Of a DNA stretch of 64,000 nucleotides, positions 35,601 through 43,974 are shown piece after piece. Below the pieces are notes generated by a model. The model searched no databases. It was given only the letters and a program-made list of their open reading frames with translations, and was not told the origin of the DNA. The stretch's first letter is position 1. The number at the start of each line of letters is the position of its first letter. The DNA is from a bacterium (lineage in GTDB: Bacteria; Myxococcota_A; Bradymonadia; UBA7976; UBA1532): assembly GCA_030427205.1 (NCBI GenBank), contig JAUHXC010000001.1, positions 558,001 through 622,000 on the forward strand. The letters run 5' to 3'. A program made the translations under genes and the position numbers.

Positions 35601-36198
35601 CAAGCGCAACTACACCTATCGCTACTGGCTCGGCCGGGCCCTCGAGGCGGCCGGTGAGCCGGCGCAGCTCGCCGCCGCGCGCCAGGAGTACGATACGGTG
35701 GCCAATCAGGCCATCGAGGACAAGCACCTGGCCAAGGCGCTGTGCGACGTCTTCGTGCGCCGCGGGCGCATGCAGATGGCGCGCTTCGCCGAGTGGCAGG
35801 GGGCCATCGACGACTTCGGTCGGGCCATCGCGTGCGACGGCGACAACGCCGAGGCGTGGTTCCTGCGGGGCAAGATGAAGCTCGAGACCAACGACGCCAA
35901 CGGCGCGATCCGCGACCTGAGCCGGGCGACGAAGATCGCGCCCGAGATGGGTAAGGCCTACGCGCTCTCGGCGGCGGCGCACCTGCGCAAGCGCCCGCCG
36001 AACATGAAGCAGGCCGAGCAGCTCTCGCGGCAGGCGATCCGCTACGACGATACCCTCGCCGAGCCGCACTACACGCTGTGCACCCGGCTCAAGGAGCGCA
36101 GCAAGGCCACCGCCCGCAAGCACTGCGAGCGCTATATCGAGCTGGCGCCCAACGGCGACAACGCGCCGATCGCCCGCGACCTGCTGCGCAGCCTCTGA
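32614..36198 (+). CDS. Zinc-ribbon, single-TM, TPR-repeat protein
   Basis: A 1,194-residue protein. A zinc ribbon at the N-terminus (Cys 5, 8, 28, 31: CPNC..CPAC) is followed by a Pro-rich stretch and acidic DDFDFSFGG repeats (about 130-200). About ten 8-residue GLPGERGV-type repeats follow (about 256-338), then one membrane helix (ILIAAGVSVALIALAVGGLM, about 371-392) and about 750 residues of TPR helices (for example AIEHYAKALEKTPEDPAVLLG). Myxobacteria have many zinc-ribbon proteins with DLPAP or DLPGERG-type repeats; several act in motility or protein complexes, but none can be assigned here. The TPR part is probably periplasmic and builds a complex. ATG 32614 is the only start that puts the zinc ribbon first. 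Confidence 0.8.
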   Translation: MKITCPNCAAGYNISEGKIPAGGLQIKCPACLHSFLAHRDGTSTSAASAGRASAGPALAPPPPPPPPPPGASPLSGRPPAPPSGLGHLPPPPPPGPVEIVDEIEEIEEFDDSDGFDVAHSPTAAMSVTQGEVDAVDDFDFGFGGASMGPATGSNAAIERTAADADDFDFSFGGGGGSESGRTDVQADDFDFSFGGGDQPPAPPSSGGGLGDLFDDLDDLPAPKAVDPYRDLPAPSARYDDLPAPSARYDDLPGERGYTDLPGERGFTDLPGERGVSGLPGERGIGGLPGERGVGGLPGERGVGGLPTEAGVGGLPTERGVGGLPTEAGVGGLPGERGIGDALIAPEDRPDIPPPVDPALEKPPAEGGGKRTRILIAAGVSVALIALAVGGLMVAGIGPFADDEQPRRRRTPPKVVEKAPPPLEPAKPPAPLEPATPDEDGMIPTSGATLAEVAGYRDAIGRLEPHAKTLEGERAIELVELYALGALEFAGNDRWAKSAGSMLPRIGEAAESPAGRRATLIAALAEGNPEAGGKLVEHAEANADDARARYFAGHAHLAQGDLGEALAAFRGAAEADDTLLGARRMAGELGLKAGELDAARKDLEALYSVAPGAPSVLNALAAIELRQGNTERVGKLLDQALALPPERLDSRARSRALLLRARMALGAEDEEKSLADLEAAVRAWPGNLEALDLLSDRHFATGNYEKALDQLEALRAAGVQSPQIAIKIAQSHEALNRAERAVRVLEKAAVDFPDDAMVHTALGDMHVKGRAFAEARKAYEKALEVDPSYQEARLAMADLLVKEAKVDAAIAYLQAARKKNPDGALILVGIADLNKRLAETGGRRDLLGDAIKDYRAALRIDPSLNGARRDLITVLLANEDAKAALEELEHLAARPDFHIELEFDFGRAKQALGRLDEAIEHYAKALEKTPEDPAVLLGAGSAHFEKGNFDEARGLLDRAIAADSKRLAAHYYLGRVAYAQARFGAAIQHIKQALEMDKRNYTYRYWLGRALEAAGEPAQLAAARQEYDTVANQAIEDKHLAKALCDVFVRRGRMQMARFAEWQGAIDDFGRAIACDGDNAEAWFLRGKMKLETNDANGAIRDLSRATKIAPEMGKAYALSAAAHLRKRPPNMKQAEQLSRQAIRYDDTLAEPHYTLCTRLKERSKATARKHCERYIELAPNGDNAPIARDLLRSL
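33379..33627. repeat. 24-bp tandem repeats encoding GLPGERGV units
   Basis: About ten in-frame 24-base units, with variants GLPTEAGV and GLPTERGV, inside the zinc-ribbon/TPR gene. Units diverge in third positions, so the repeat is old and kept at protein level. Confidence 0.85.
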
Positions 36199-36215
36199 CC
36201 GCGCAGCCTCTGACC
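36186..36215. repeat. 15-bp tandem duplication over a stop codon
   Basis: GCGCAGCCTCTGACC occurs twice in direct succession, covering the last codons and stop of the TPR gene and then repeating them. It looks like a recent slippage duplication with no coding consequence. Confidence 0.8.
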
Positions 36216-36229
36216 GCGCGCCCCCGCCT

Positions 36230-37111
36230 TTGGCACACTTTGTCACACCTTGGCGGTCGCTGCCGGTGACGATCCGCCGGCTGACCCGTCCGGCCCGCCA
36301 CGGGCTCGCCGCCGTGGCCCTGCGCCTGCTCTTCGGCCTGCTGCGGCTGCTGCCCGTCACCACCGCCCGCAGGCTCGGCGCCGCCCTGGGGCGGGGCATC
36401 GGGCTCGTGGCCCGTCGCGAGCGGCGCGCCATGGCCGACCGGCTGGGCCAAGCGCTGGGATCGCACGCGCCGCCGGTCGGGGCGTGCTGGGCCTCCCTGG
36501 GCCGGCGGGCGGTCGAGTTCGCCCTCGCCGACCGCATGCTCGACCGCGTGACCCTGGCACCCGAGGCCGTCGCGACGTTCGCGGCGGCCCGCGCCGAAGG
36601 CCGGGGGGTCCTGCTGGCGACGGCCCATCTGGGCAATTGGGAGCTGATGGCCGCGGCGCTCGCCGCGCGGGGTTTCGCGGTGCACGCGGTGGCCGCCGCC
36701 CCGCGATCGGGTCCGCTGCATCGCTGGCTGGCGGCGCATCGAGCGCGGCTCGGGGTCTCGGTGATCGCGCCGGGCGGCGGGGCCCGAACACTCGTCGAGC
36801 GGCTGCGCGCGGGGCAGGCGGCGGCGCTCTTCGTCGATCAGGCCACCGGCCGCCGCTGCCGTGATCTGCCCGTCTTCGGTCGACCGGCGCCGACGCCGAC
36901 GACGTTCCCCCGATTGCTGGCGCTCACCGGCGCGCGCCCGCTGTTCATTCACGCCGAGCGACGCGGCACCGGCTATCAGGTGGTGCTCGAGCCGGTGGTC
37001 GGCGCCGACCCGCTCGCGGCGGTGACCGCGCGCATCGAGGCCGCGGTGCGCCGTGATCCGGCGGAGTGGGTCTGGCTGCACGATCGCTGGCGGGATACCC
37101 TGCGCCGATGA
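36230..37111 (+). CDS. LpxL/HtrB-family lipid A (or lysophospholipid) acyltransferase
   Basis: Up to 293 residues. A hydrophobic N-terminal segment (LAAVALRLLFGLLRLLP) is followed by the family's catalytic HLGNWE (His and Glu, about 131-136), SGPLHRWLAAHR, VFVDQATG-like ALFVDQATGRR and a C-terminal EWVWLHDRW. It would add a secondary acyl chain to lipid A at the inner membrane. The start is uncertain: TTG 36230 or GTG 36266, neither with a good ribosome-binding site. It is followed by lptA with an ATGA overlap, so LPS assembly and transport genes form one operon. Confidence 0.88.
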   Translation: MAHFVTPWRSLPVTIRRLTRPARHGLAAVALRLLFGLLRLLPVTTARRLGAALGRGIGLVARRERRAMADRLGQALGSHAPPVGACWASLGRRAVEFALADRMLDRVTLAPEAVATFAAARAEGRGVLLATAHLGNWELMAAALAARGFAVHAVAAAPRSGPLHRWLAAHRARLGVSVIAPGGGARTLVERLRAGQAAALFVDQATGRRCRDLPVFGRPAPTPTTFPRLLALTGARPLFIHAERRGTGYQVVLEPVVGADPLAAVTARIEAAVRRDPAEWVWLHDRWRDTLRR

Positions 37112-37593
37112 TCGCGCCGCTGCTCGCCATCCTGCTGAGCCCTGCTCTGTGGAGCCCCGTTCTGTCGAGCCCTGCCCCGGTGAACCCGACGCCCGCCGCG
37201 ACCGCGCCGGCCCCCGTCGACATCCGCGCCGACCGGCTCGAGCTGGACCAGAAGGCGGGTCGAGCGCGCTTCGAGGGCGCGGTCGAGGTGGTGCAGGGCG
37301 CGCTGACCCTGCGCTGCGCTCGACTGCAGGCGCGCTACGCCGAGGGCGACATCGTGGGCCTCGAGGCCACGGGCGACGTGCGGCTCTCGGGCAAGGGCTG
37401 GACCGCCGCCGCCGCCCGGGCGGTCTGGGATCGCAGCGCGGGGCGCCTGGTGCTCACCGGCGACCCGCACATCCGCCGCGGCGGCGACGTGCTGCGCGGC
37501 GCCCGGGTGCTCGTCTGGCCCGACGACGAGCGGGTGGTCGTCGAGCAGGCCCGCGGGCGCTTCACCCCGCCGCCGCTGGGCCGGGACCGGTGA
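37108..37593 (+). CDS. lptA: LPS transport periplasmic protein LptA (OstA-like)
   Basis: A 161-residue protein with a signal-like N-terminus and one OstA-type beta domain: VDIRADRLELDQKAGRARFE, VEVVQGALTLRCARLQARY, then VLTGDPHIRRGGDVLRG. It would bridge LPS across the periplasm. It overlaps the acyltransferase stop (ATGA) and the lptB start (GTGA), a very tight operon. LptC was not seen as a separate gene. Confidence 0.85.
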   Translation: MIAPLLAILLSPALWSPVLSSPAPVNPTPAATAPAPVDIRADRLELDQKAGRARFEGAVEVVQGALTLRCARLQARYAEGDIVGLEATGDVRLSGKGWTAAAARAVWDRSAGRLVLTGDPHIRRGGDVLRGARVLVWPDDERVVVEQARGRFTPPPLGRDR

Positions 37594-38396
37594 GCGAGGG
37601 CCTGCAGACGCTCGGCCTGCATCGGCGCTTCGGGCGGCGGGTGGTGGTGCACGACCTCTCGCTGGCGGTGGCGCCGGGCGAGATCGTCGGCCTGCTGGGC
37701 CCCAACGGCGCGGGCAAGACCACCACGTTTCGTATGATCGCGGGCCTCTTGCGCCCCCACCGGGGCGAGGTGCGGCTCGACGGGCGCGACGTGAGCCGAC
37801 GGCCGCTGTGGCGTCGGGCGCGGGCCGGGTTGGGCTATCTGCCCCAGCAGGGGTCGATCTTCCGCCGGCTGACGGTGGCGGAGAACGTGGCCGCCGGCAT
37901 GGGCCATCGACCGCGCGGTGAGCGGCGGGCGGCGGTCGAGGCGCTGCTCGAGCGTTTCGGACTCGGCGCGCTGGCCGCTGCCCGCGGCGAGACCCTCAGC
38001 GGCGGTGAGCGGCGGCGGGTCGAGCTGGTGCGGGCCCTCGCCGCCGAACCGCGGGTCCTGCTGGTCGACGAGCCCTTCGCCGGGCTCGACCCGCTGGCGG
38101 TGGCGGCGGTCGCCGAGCATCTGCGGTACCTCGCGGCGGGCGGCCTGGGGGTGCTGCTCACCGACCACGACGTGCGGCAAGCCTTGGAGGTGTGTGCCCG
38201 GGTCTATATACTCGCAGACGGACAGGTGCTCGGGGCGGGAAGCACCGCCGACGTTCGACAGGACCCGGTCGTACGCGCCCGCTACCTCGGCACCACGTTC
38301 GATTCGCCCGCCCGCACCGCGGAGGGCACAACCGCCGACGTCGTCGGCACTGCCCGCGCCCCACGGCGCGTCGATCAGAGACGAGATGGGCCTTGA
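37590..38396 (+). CDS. lptB: LPS export ABC transporter ATPase LptB
   Basis: A 268-residue ATPase with Walker A GPNGAGKTTT, Q-loop YLPQQGSIF, signature LSGGERRR, Walker B RVLLVDEP and H-loop LTDHD. The sequence around YLPQQGSIFRRLTVAEN is typical of LptB. It drives LPS extraction from the inner membrane with LptF and LptG, which are not in the window. The GTG at 37590 overlaps the lptA stop. The C-terminus has an extra low-complexity tail of about 25 residues beyond the usual end and overlaps rpoN by 11 bases. Confidence 0.95.
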   Translation: MSEGLQTLGLHRRFGRRVVVHDLSLAVAPGEIVGLLGPNGAGKTTTFRMIAGLLRPHRGEVRLDGRDVSRRPLWRRARAGLGYLPQQGSIFRRLTVAENVAAGMGHRPRGERRAAVEALLERFGLGALAAARGETLSGGERRRVELVRALAAEPRVLLVDEPFAGLDPLAVAAVAEHLRYLAAGGLGVLLTDHDVRQALEVCARVYILADGQVLGAGSTADVRQDPVVRARYLGTTFDSPARTAEGTTADVVGTARAPRRVDQRRDGP

Positions 38397-39840
38397 ACTG
38401 AGCCTTCAGCTGAAGATGAGCCAGCAGCTGGTGATGACCCCCCAGCTGCAGCAGGCGATCAAACTTCTCCAGCTGTCACGCACCGACCTGATCGACGCCG
38501 TCCGCGAGGAGCTGCTCGAGAATCCGCTGCTCGACGAGCAGTCGGAGATCGCCGCCAGTGAAGCCAAGGTCGAGACGACCGAGGACGTGCGCAAGCGCGA
38601 GGAGCAGAAGGACAAGACCGCCGAGGCCACCGGCGAGGCCGACATCAAGGAGGCCGACCAGCAGATCGACTGGGAGGCGTACTTCGAGAACTACAGCTCG
38701 CCGATGCCGGGCACCGGCACCCAGCGGCTGCGGGATGACGACCTGCCGGGCTACGAGGCGACGCTGACCCGCGAGACGACGCTGTTCGACCACCTGATCT
38801 GGCAGCTTCAGGTCTCCGACTTCACCGAGCAGGAAGAAGCCGTCGCCGTCGCCCTCATCGGCAACATCAACGACGAGGGCTACCTCAAGAACTACGACCT
38901 GCACGCCCTCGCCGAGCAGCTCGGCAACGACGTCGAGTACGTCGAAGAGGTGCTCGAGATGGTCCAGGCGTTCGACCCGATCGGGGTCGGGGCCCGCGAC
39001 CTGCGCGAGTGCCTGCTCATCCAGGCGAAGTTCCACGAGCTCGGCGCCATCGTCGAAGACGTCATCGACAAGCACCTGCCCAACCTCGAGAAGAAGAACT
39101 ACGCCGCCATCGGCCGCGACCTCGACCTCGACATGGACGAGGTCATCGAGACGGCCAAGATCATCAGCCAGCTCGAGCCGCGCCCCGGCCGGCCCTTCGC
39201 CGGCGAGGCGCCGCGCTATATCACCCCCGACATCTACATCAAGAAAGACGACGAGGGTGAGCTCAAGGCGGTGCTCAACGAAGACGGCATGCCGCGGCTG
39301 AAGATCTCGCAGTTCTATCGCAACGCGCTCAAGCAGGCGAATGGCTCGGAGGCGAAGAAGTACGTCACCGAGAAGCTCAACTCGGCGCAGTGGCTCATCC
39401 GCAGCATCCAGCAGCGGCAGAAGACCATCGTCAAGGTGACCGACAGCATCATCCGCCACCAGCGGGACTTCTTCGAGAAGGGGGTCGAGCACCTCAAGCC
39501 GCTGATCCTGCGCGATGTGGCCGAAGACATCGGCATGCACGAGTCGACGGTCAGCCGGGTGACGACGAACAAGTACGTGCACACCCCGCAAGGCATCTAC
39601 GAGCTCAAGTTCTTCTTCAACTCGTCGATCCAGACCGAGGGCGGTGATCTGGCGAGCGAGGCGGTCAAGAGCAAGATCCGGCAGATCATCGCCAACGAGA
39701 ACCCAAAGAAGCCGTATAGCGACCAGAAGCTGGTGGGGCTGCTCAAGGAGGACGGGGTCAAGATCGCCCGTCGCACCGTCGCCAAGTACCGCGAGGCGAT
39801 GGGCATCCTGCCCAGTTCGAAGCGCAAGCGCCTGTTCTGA
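38386..39840 (+). CDS. rpoN: RNA polymerase sigma-54 factor
   Basis: A 484-residue protein. Region I is Gln/Leu-rich (QLKMSQQLVMTPQLQQAIKL split by QLQLS), region II is acidic, then the core-binding domain, the HTH (DVAEDIGMHESTVSRVTTNK) and the C-terminal RpoN box ARRTVAKYRE are all present. It directs transcription from -24/-12 promoters with AAA+ activators. It follows lptB with an 11-base overlap and precedes ptsN, the order known from many Proteobacteria and Deltaproteobacteria. The hpf/raiA gene that often sits between rpoN and ptsN is absent. Confidence 0.98.
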   Translation: MGLELSLQLKMSQQLVMTPQLQQAIKLLQLSRTDLIDAVREELLENPLLDEQSEIAASEAKVETTEDVRKREEQKDKTAEATGEADIKEADQQIDWEAYFENYSSPMPGTGTQRLRDDDLPGYEATLTRETTLFDHLIWQLQVSDFTEQEEAVAVALIGNINDEGYLKNYDLHALAEQLGNDVEYVEEVLEMVQAFDPIGVGARDLRECLLIQAKFHELGAIVEDVIDKHLPNLEKKNYAAIGRDLDLDMDEVIETAKIISQLEPRPGRPFAGEAPRYITPDIYIKKDDEGELKAVLNEDGMPRLKISQFYRNALKQANGSEAKKYVTEKLNSAQWLIRSIQQRQKTIVKVTDSIIRHQRDFFEKGVEHLKPLILRDVAEDIGMHESTVSRVTTNKYVHTPQGIYELKFFFNSSIQTEGGDLASEAVKSKIRQIIANENPKKPYSDQKLVGLLKEDGVKIARRTVAKYREAMGILPSSKRKRLF

Positions 39841-39895
39841 AGCCCTGCCCGGGCCGCCGTGGCGGCTGCGGGCCATCGCGAGGGAACCTCCCCGA

Positions 39896-40357
39896 ATGCT
39901 CATCTCAGATTTTCTCGAAGTCCGCGCGGTCGAGGCCGATCTCGGCGCGTCCAACAAGCCCGGTGTATTGCGCGAGCTGGTGGGCCTCGTCCTGCGGGTG
40001 GCCCCCGACCTCGACCCCAATCAGCTCGTCGAGACCCTGCTGCGCCGTGAGAAGCTGCAGAGCACCGGCATCGGCGACGGGGTGGCCATCCCGCACGGCA
40101 AGACCCCGGCGGTCGACCGGGTGATGGCCTGCGTGGGGCGCAGCAAGGCGGGGGTCGACTTCCAGAGCCTCGACAGCATGCCGACCCACCTCTTCTTCAC
40201 CCTGCTGGTGCCCGAGTCGGAGCACGGGCTGCACCTCAAGGCCCTCGCTCGGGTCTCGCGGCTGCTCAAGGAGCCGCGGGTGCGCCAGGCGCTGCTCGAC
40301 GCCGCCGACGCCGAGGCGATGTACGCCGTCCTCGTCGACGAGGACGGCAAGCTCTGA
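39896..40357 (+). CDS. ptsN: PTS IIA-like nitrogen-regulatory protein PtsN
   Basis: A 153-residue EIIA of the fructose/nitrogen type. The phosphorylated His is in GVAIPHGKTP, and the pattern RREKLQSTGIGDG is typical. It is a phosphocarrier thought to regulate potassium transport and nitrogen or stress metabolism. ATG 39896 has AGGGA about 11 bases upstream; the gene lies 55 bases after rpoN. With HPr and EI encoded downstream, its phosphate could come from the same chain. Confidence 0.92.
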   Translation: MLISDFLEVRAVEADLGASNKPGVLRELVGLVLRVAPDLDPNQLVETLLRREKLQSTGIGDGVAIPHGKTPAVDRVMACVGRSKAGVDFQSLDSMPTHLFFTLLVPESEHGLHLKALARVSRLLKEPRVRQALLDAADAEAMYAVLVDEDGKL

Positions 40358-40436
40358 TCCCGATGGATCGTCGGCGATGGTCGCGCGCGATGCCCCGCCT
40401 GGGGATGTGCCCGGGCTCTGCGCAGGTGGAGGCCCG

Positions 40437-41462
40437 ATGAGCGCGGTGACCGTCGGCGAGCTGTTCAGCCACCTCGCGAGCACAGCGCCCGCCGGGGCGC
40501 AGGCCTTCCGCATGGTCGCCGGCGGGGTGCGCGGGCTGCAGCGCTCGATCACCGAGCCGACGGTGCAGCGGGTCGGCGTAGCCCTGACCGGGCATACCGA
40601 GCACCTCGTGCCCCGGCGGCTGCAGATGATGGGCCGCTCGGAGGCGGATTATCTCGCCCGGGCCCCGGCCGATGTCTGCCACGCCCGCCTCGAGCGGCTG
40701 GTGGCGGTGGGCTTCCCGGCCCTGGTGCTCACCACCGGGCAGACCCCGCCCGCGGCGCTGCTCACGCTGTGCGAGCGCGCCGGCATCGCGCTGGTCCTCA
40801 CCGCCCTGGAATCGATCGAGGCCACCGCGCGCATCCAGACCGCCCTCGCCCGCTGGCTGGCCCCCCGTGAGTCGCGCCACGCGGTGCTGGTGGAGGTCTT
40901 CGGCGTCGGCATGCTGCTCATCGGCAAGAGCGGCATCGGCAAGAGCGAGCTGGGCCTCGAGCTCGTCGCCCGGGGGCATCGCCTGGTGGCCGACGATCTG
41001 GTGTTCTTGCAACAAGAGGGCGCCGGCGTGGTCGGCCACAGCCCCGAGCTGACCCGGCACCACATGGAGATCCGGGGCCTGGGCATCATCAACATCAAGG
41101 ATCTCTTCGGCGCGGCGGCGGTGGTCGATCGGGCGGCGGTCGACTTGATCGTCGAGCTGGTCGACTGGCAGGCCGACGGCGAATACGAGCGCCTGGGCCT
41201 CGAGACGCGCCATATGGACCTCGCCGGGATCGCCGTCGAGCACGTGACGTTGCCGGTGCGCCCCGGCCGCTCGCTGAGCCTGATCATCGAGGTGGCGGCG
41301 CGCAATCGGTTGTTGCAGGCTCAAGGTACGCACTCGGCGCGGGCGTTCGCCGCCCGGCTGGGGGCCCACATCGCCGACGGCGCCCGACGCGCGAGCGGGA
41401 TCCTGCCCCCGGTGGACGATGGGGATCACGGCGCGCGTGGCGGAGACGAAGGGGAGACGTGA
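40437..41462 (+). CDS. hprK: HPr kinase/phosphorylase
   Basis: A 341-residue protein. The N-terminal domain is followed by Walker A in LLIGKSGIGKSELGLELV, LVADDLVF with the catalytic Asp pair, and the HprK signature EIRGLGIINIKDLFG. It phosphorylates and dephosphorylates HPr on its regulatory Ser; the HPr encoded at 44793 has that Ser in GKSILG. ATG 40437 has GGAGG about four bases upstream; an upstream in-frame ATG at 40377 lacks one. Its stop overlaps the rapZ start by one base. Confidence 0.96.
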   Translation: MSAVTVGELFSHLASTAPAGAQAFRMVAGGVRGLQRSITEPTVQRVGVALTGHTEHLVPRRLQMMGRSEADYLARAPADVCHARLERLVAVGFPALVLTTGQTPPAALLTLCERAGIALVLTALESIEATARIQTALARWLAPRESRHAVLVEVFGVGMLLIGKSGIGKSELGLELVARGHRLVADDLVFLQQEGAGVVGHSPELTRHHMEIRGLGIINIKDLFGAAAVVDRAAVDLIVELVDWQADGEYERLGLETRHMDLAGIAVEHVTLPVRPGRSLSLIIEVAARNRLLQAQGTHSARAFAARLGAHIADGARRASGILPPVDDGDHGARGGDEGET

Positions 41463-42379
41463 TGCGCGACGATGACGCGGTCGAACAGCACGGAGAAGAC
41501 GGCGCGCCGGTCGAGATCCTGCGGCTGACGGTCATCACCGGGCTCTCGGGTTCGGGCATCTCGACGGCGATCAACGCCCTCGAGGATCTGGGCTTCTTCT
41601 GCGTCGACAACCTGCCGCCGCCGCTGCTGCCCAAGCTGCTCGACCTCGCCCGTCAGGTGGACGGCTTCGACCGGCTGGCCATCGGCCTCGACGCGCGCAA
41701 CGTGCAGGACGTCGCGGCGACCCTCGCGCTGCTCGACGGGCTGGTCGAGGGCGGGGTCGAGCTGTCGATCGTCTTCCTCGAGGCCAGCGACGCGGTGCTG
41801 TTGCGCCGCTTCAGCGTCTCCCGCCGGCCGCACCCCCTGGGGCGCGACGGGCTGCCGATCCCCGACGCCATCCGCACCGAGCGGCTGGTGATGCACCCCT
41901 TCCGCGAGCGGGCGGGGCACCTGATCGATACGTCGGACATCAACGTGCACGAGTGCAAGCGGCTGGTGCAGTCGTTCGCCACCGGCGGTCGCCCCAAAGG
42001 CCTGGCGCTGACCGTGATGAGCTTCGGCTTCCGCCACGGGGTGCCGGCGGAGGCCGACATCGTCTGGGACGTGCGCTTCCTGCCCAACCCACACTTCATC
42101 GAAGCGCTGCGGCCCTACTCGGGCATCAACCCCGAGGTCTCGGCCTATGTGCTCGGCCAGCCGGCGACCGCCGCCTTCCTCGAGCGCTTCCTGGGTTTGA
42201 TCGACGCGGTGCTGCCGTCGTACGCCCACGAGGGCAAGAGCCACCTGACCATCGCCCTCGGCTGCACCGGCGGCCGTCACCGCTCGGTGGCGCTCGCCGA
42301 GCGCATCGGGGCTCATCTGCAGAGCGCGGGGCACGGCCCCACCGTGCGTCATCGCGACGTGCACAAGGAGCGAACATGA
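41462..42379 (+). CDS. rapZ: RapZ/YvcJ-family protein with altered Walker A
   Basis: A 305-residue protein. The N-terminal P-loop domain reads TGLSGSGISTAINALED then FFCVDNLPP. The C-terminal RNA-binding domain ends with the signature ALGCTGGRHRSV. In the usual family motif GxSGSGKS the Lys is here Ile 33 (ATC, 41558-41560), which should weaken nucleotide binding. RapZ in E. coli presents the small RNA GlmZ to RNase E and controls amino-sugar synthesis through the C-terminal domain; that role is inferred only from family. The start overlaps hprK and the stop overlaps the IIA gene (ATGA). Confidence 0.95.
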   Translation: MRDDDAVEQHGEDGAPVEILRLTVITGLSGSGISTAINALEDLGFFCVDNLPPPLLPKLLDLARQVDGFDRLAIGLDARNVQDVAATLALLDGLVEGGVELSIVFLEASDAVLLRRFSVSRRPHPLGRDGLPIPDAIRTERLVMHPFRERAGHLIDTSDINVHECKRLVQSFATGGRPKGLALTVMSFGFRHGVPAEADIVWDVRFLPNPHFIEALRPYSGINPEVSAYVLGQPATAAFLERFLGLIDAVLPSYAHEGKSHLTIALGCTGGRHRSVALAERIGAHLQSAGHGPTVRHRDVHKERT

Positions 42380-42774
42380 TCGGTGTCGTCGTCTGTACCC
42401 ACGGCGCCCTGGCCCAGCAGCTGCTGGCATCGGCCCGCATGATCGTGGGGGAGTACGCCGCCGCCGAGGCGGTCGCCGTCGAGCCCGGTGAAGGGCCCGA
42501 TGTCATCCGCGACCGCATCTCGAAGGCGGTCGAGGCCGTCGACGACGGCTCGGGGGTCCTGCTGCTGTGCGACATGTTCGGGGGTACGCCGTCGAACCTG
42601 GCGCTGTCGCTGCTCGGCGACGATCGCGAGGTCGTCACCGGGGTCAACCTGCCGATGCTGCTCAAGCTGTGGACCCACCGCGAGGGGCCGCTCGACGAGG
42701 TGGCCCGTCAGGTGGCAACGCACACCCGGGACAACATCCTCGTCGCCGGCGATCTGCTGCGGAAGAAGGGTTAG
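42376..42774 (+). CDS. PTS mannose-family IIA component
   Basis: A 132-residue EIIA(Man) protein. The active His is in VVCTHGALAQQLL (about residue 10), and GVLLLCDMFGGTPSNLAL is the family's conserved core. It accepts phosphate from HPr and passes it to the IIB encoded next. It overlaps the rapZ stop (ATGA) and lies four bases before the IIB gene. The transported sugar cannot be read from sequence. Confidence 0.93.
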   Translation: MIGVVVCTHGALAQQLLASARMIVGEYAAAEAVAVEPGEGPDVIRDRISKAVEAVDDGSGVLLLCDMFGGTPSNLALSLLGDDREVVTGVNLPMLLKLWTHREGPLDEVARQVATHTRDNILVAGDLLRKKG

Positions 42775-42778
42775 CGCG

Positions 42779-43258
42779 ATGGCTCAGCCGATCTACCGGG
42801 TCGACAACCGGCTGGTGCACGGCCAGATCATCTCCACCTGGCTGCCGCATCACCGGCTGCAGCGCTTCCTGGTCGCCAGCGATACGGTGCCGGCCAATAC
42901 GCTGCAGATGACCATGTTCAAGATGTGCGTGCCGCCGCCGGCCGAGTTCGACGCGCTGCCGGTGCACGAGGCCGCGGCGTGGCTCAACGACAAGCGCTAC
43001 GGCAAGGCGCGCACCATGGTGCTGCTCGAGTCGGTGCAGGACGCCGCGCGGCTCTTCGCCGCCGGCCACCCCTTCCCCGCGCTCAACATCGGCAACGTGC
43101 ACCACGCGCCGGGGCGCAGCCCGATCACCCCCGCGGTCTATCTCGGCCCCGAGGAGCTCTCGCTGCTCTCCGATCTGGCCCGCCGGGGCATGCGCATCGA
43201 GGTGCGCAGCCTGCCCGACGAGCCGCCCCTCGACCTCGCCGCCCGGCTCACTCGCTGA
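42779..43258 (+). CDS. PTS mannose-family IIB component
   Basis: A 159-residue EIIB(Man) protein. The phosphorylated His is in RVDNRLVHGQII (about residue 15), with later SDTVPANTLQ and LNIGNVHHAPG typical of the family. It transfers phosphate to the incoming sugar at the IIC-IID complex. It starts four bases after the IIA stop, and its stop overlaps the IIC start (TGATG). Confidence 0.92.
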   Translation: MAQPIYRVDNRLVHGQIISTWLPHHRLQRFLVASDTVPANTLQMTMFKMCVPPPAEFDALPVHEAAAWLNDKRYGKARTMVLLESVQDAARLFAAGHPFPALNIGNVHHAPGRSPITPAVYLGPEELSLLSDLARRGMRIEVRSLPDEPPLDLAARLTR

Positions 43259-43974
43259 TGGAGCCGGCGACCGTCGCCATCGACCTGGCCCTCATCGCCG
43301 CCTGCGGAGGGCTGGTGGGCCTCGATCGACGGGGCGCCTTTCAGGCCATGATCAGCCAGCCCCTGGTGGCGGTGCCGCTGCTGGGGGCGCTCCTGGGTCA
43401 GCTCGAGGTGGGGCTCGCGCTCGGGGCGACGCTGCAGCTCTTGTGGATGTCGTCGATGCTCTTCGGGGCCAATACCCCGCCCAACGAGACGCTGGCGTCG
43501 ATGGTCGCCGGCGGCATGGTGCTGCTCTACGGCAAGCACATCGCCACCCCCGACATCGCGGTGATGACCATCGGCATCCTGCTCGCCGTGCCCCTCGGGC
43601 CGCTGGGTCGAGCGATCGACGTGCGCCTCGAGCGGCTCAACCTCGCGCTGTCCCAGCGGGCGTTGGCCGCCGTCGCCGAGAGCCGGGTCGAGATCATCGA
43701 TCGCCTGCCGTGGATCGCGCTGGGCCGGGTCTTCTCGATCCACGCCGCGCTGATCGCCCTCGGCAGCGGGGTCGGGCTCATCGTGCTCGCCGCGGTGCAC
43801 CCGCTGCTCGACGGGGCGGTGCTCGTGGCGGTCGCCACCGCGGGCATGTATCTGGTGCCGGCCCTGGGCCTGGCGGTCGCCTTCTCGCTCATCCGCCGAC
43901 GCCGGGGCATCGCCTTGGGCCTGCTGACCTTCGTGGCGGTGGCGATCATGCTCGACCATGGCGGTGCCGGGTGA
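43258..43974 (+). CDS. PTS mannose-family IIC permease
   Basis: A 238-residue membrane protein with about seven hydrophobic segments and the family pattern QPLVAVPLLGALLGQLEVGL and GANTPPNETLASMVAGG. It forms the sugar channel with IID. The start overlaps the IIB stop by one base, and the stop overlaps the IID start (GTGA). Confidence 0.88.
   Translation: MEPATVAIDLALIAACGGLVGLDRRGAFQAMISQPLVAVPLLGALLGQLEVGLALGATLQLLWMSSMLFGANTPPNETLASMVAGGMVLLYGKHIATPDIAVMTIGILLAVPLGPLGRAIDVRLERLNLALSQRALAAVAESRVEIIDRLPWIALGRVFSIHAALIALGSGVGLIVLAAVHPLLDGAVLVAVATAGMYLVPALGLAVAFSLIRRRRGIALGLLTFVAVAIMLDHGGAG

Noticed and set aside
32971..36636. A 1,221-codon minus-strand open frame
   Set aside because: Antisense to the zinc-ribbon/TPR gene, whose zinc ribbon, TM and TPR repeats are unmistakable.
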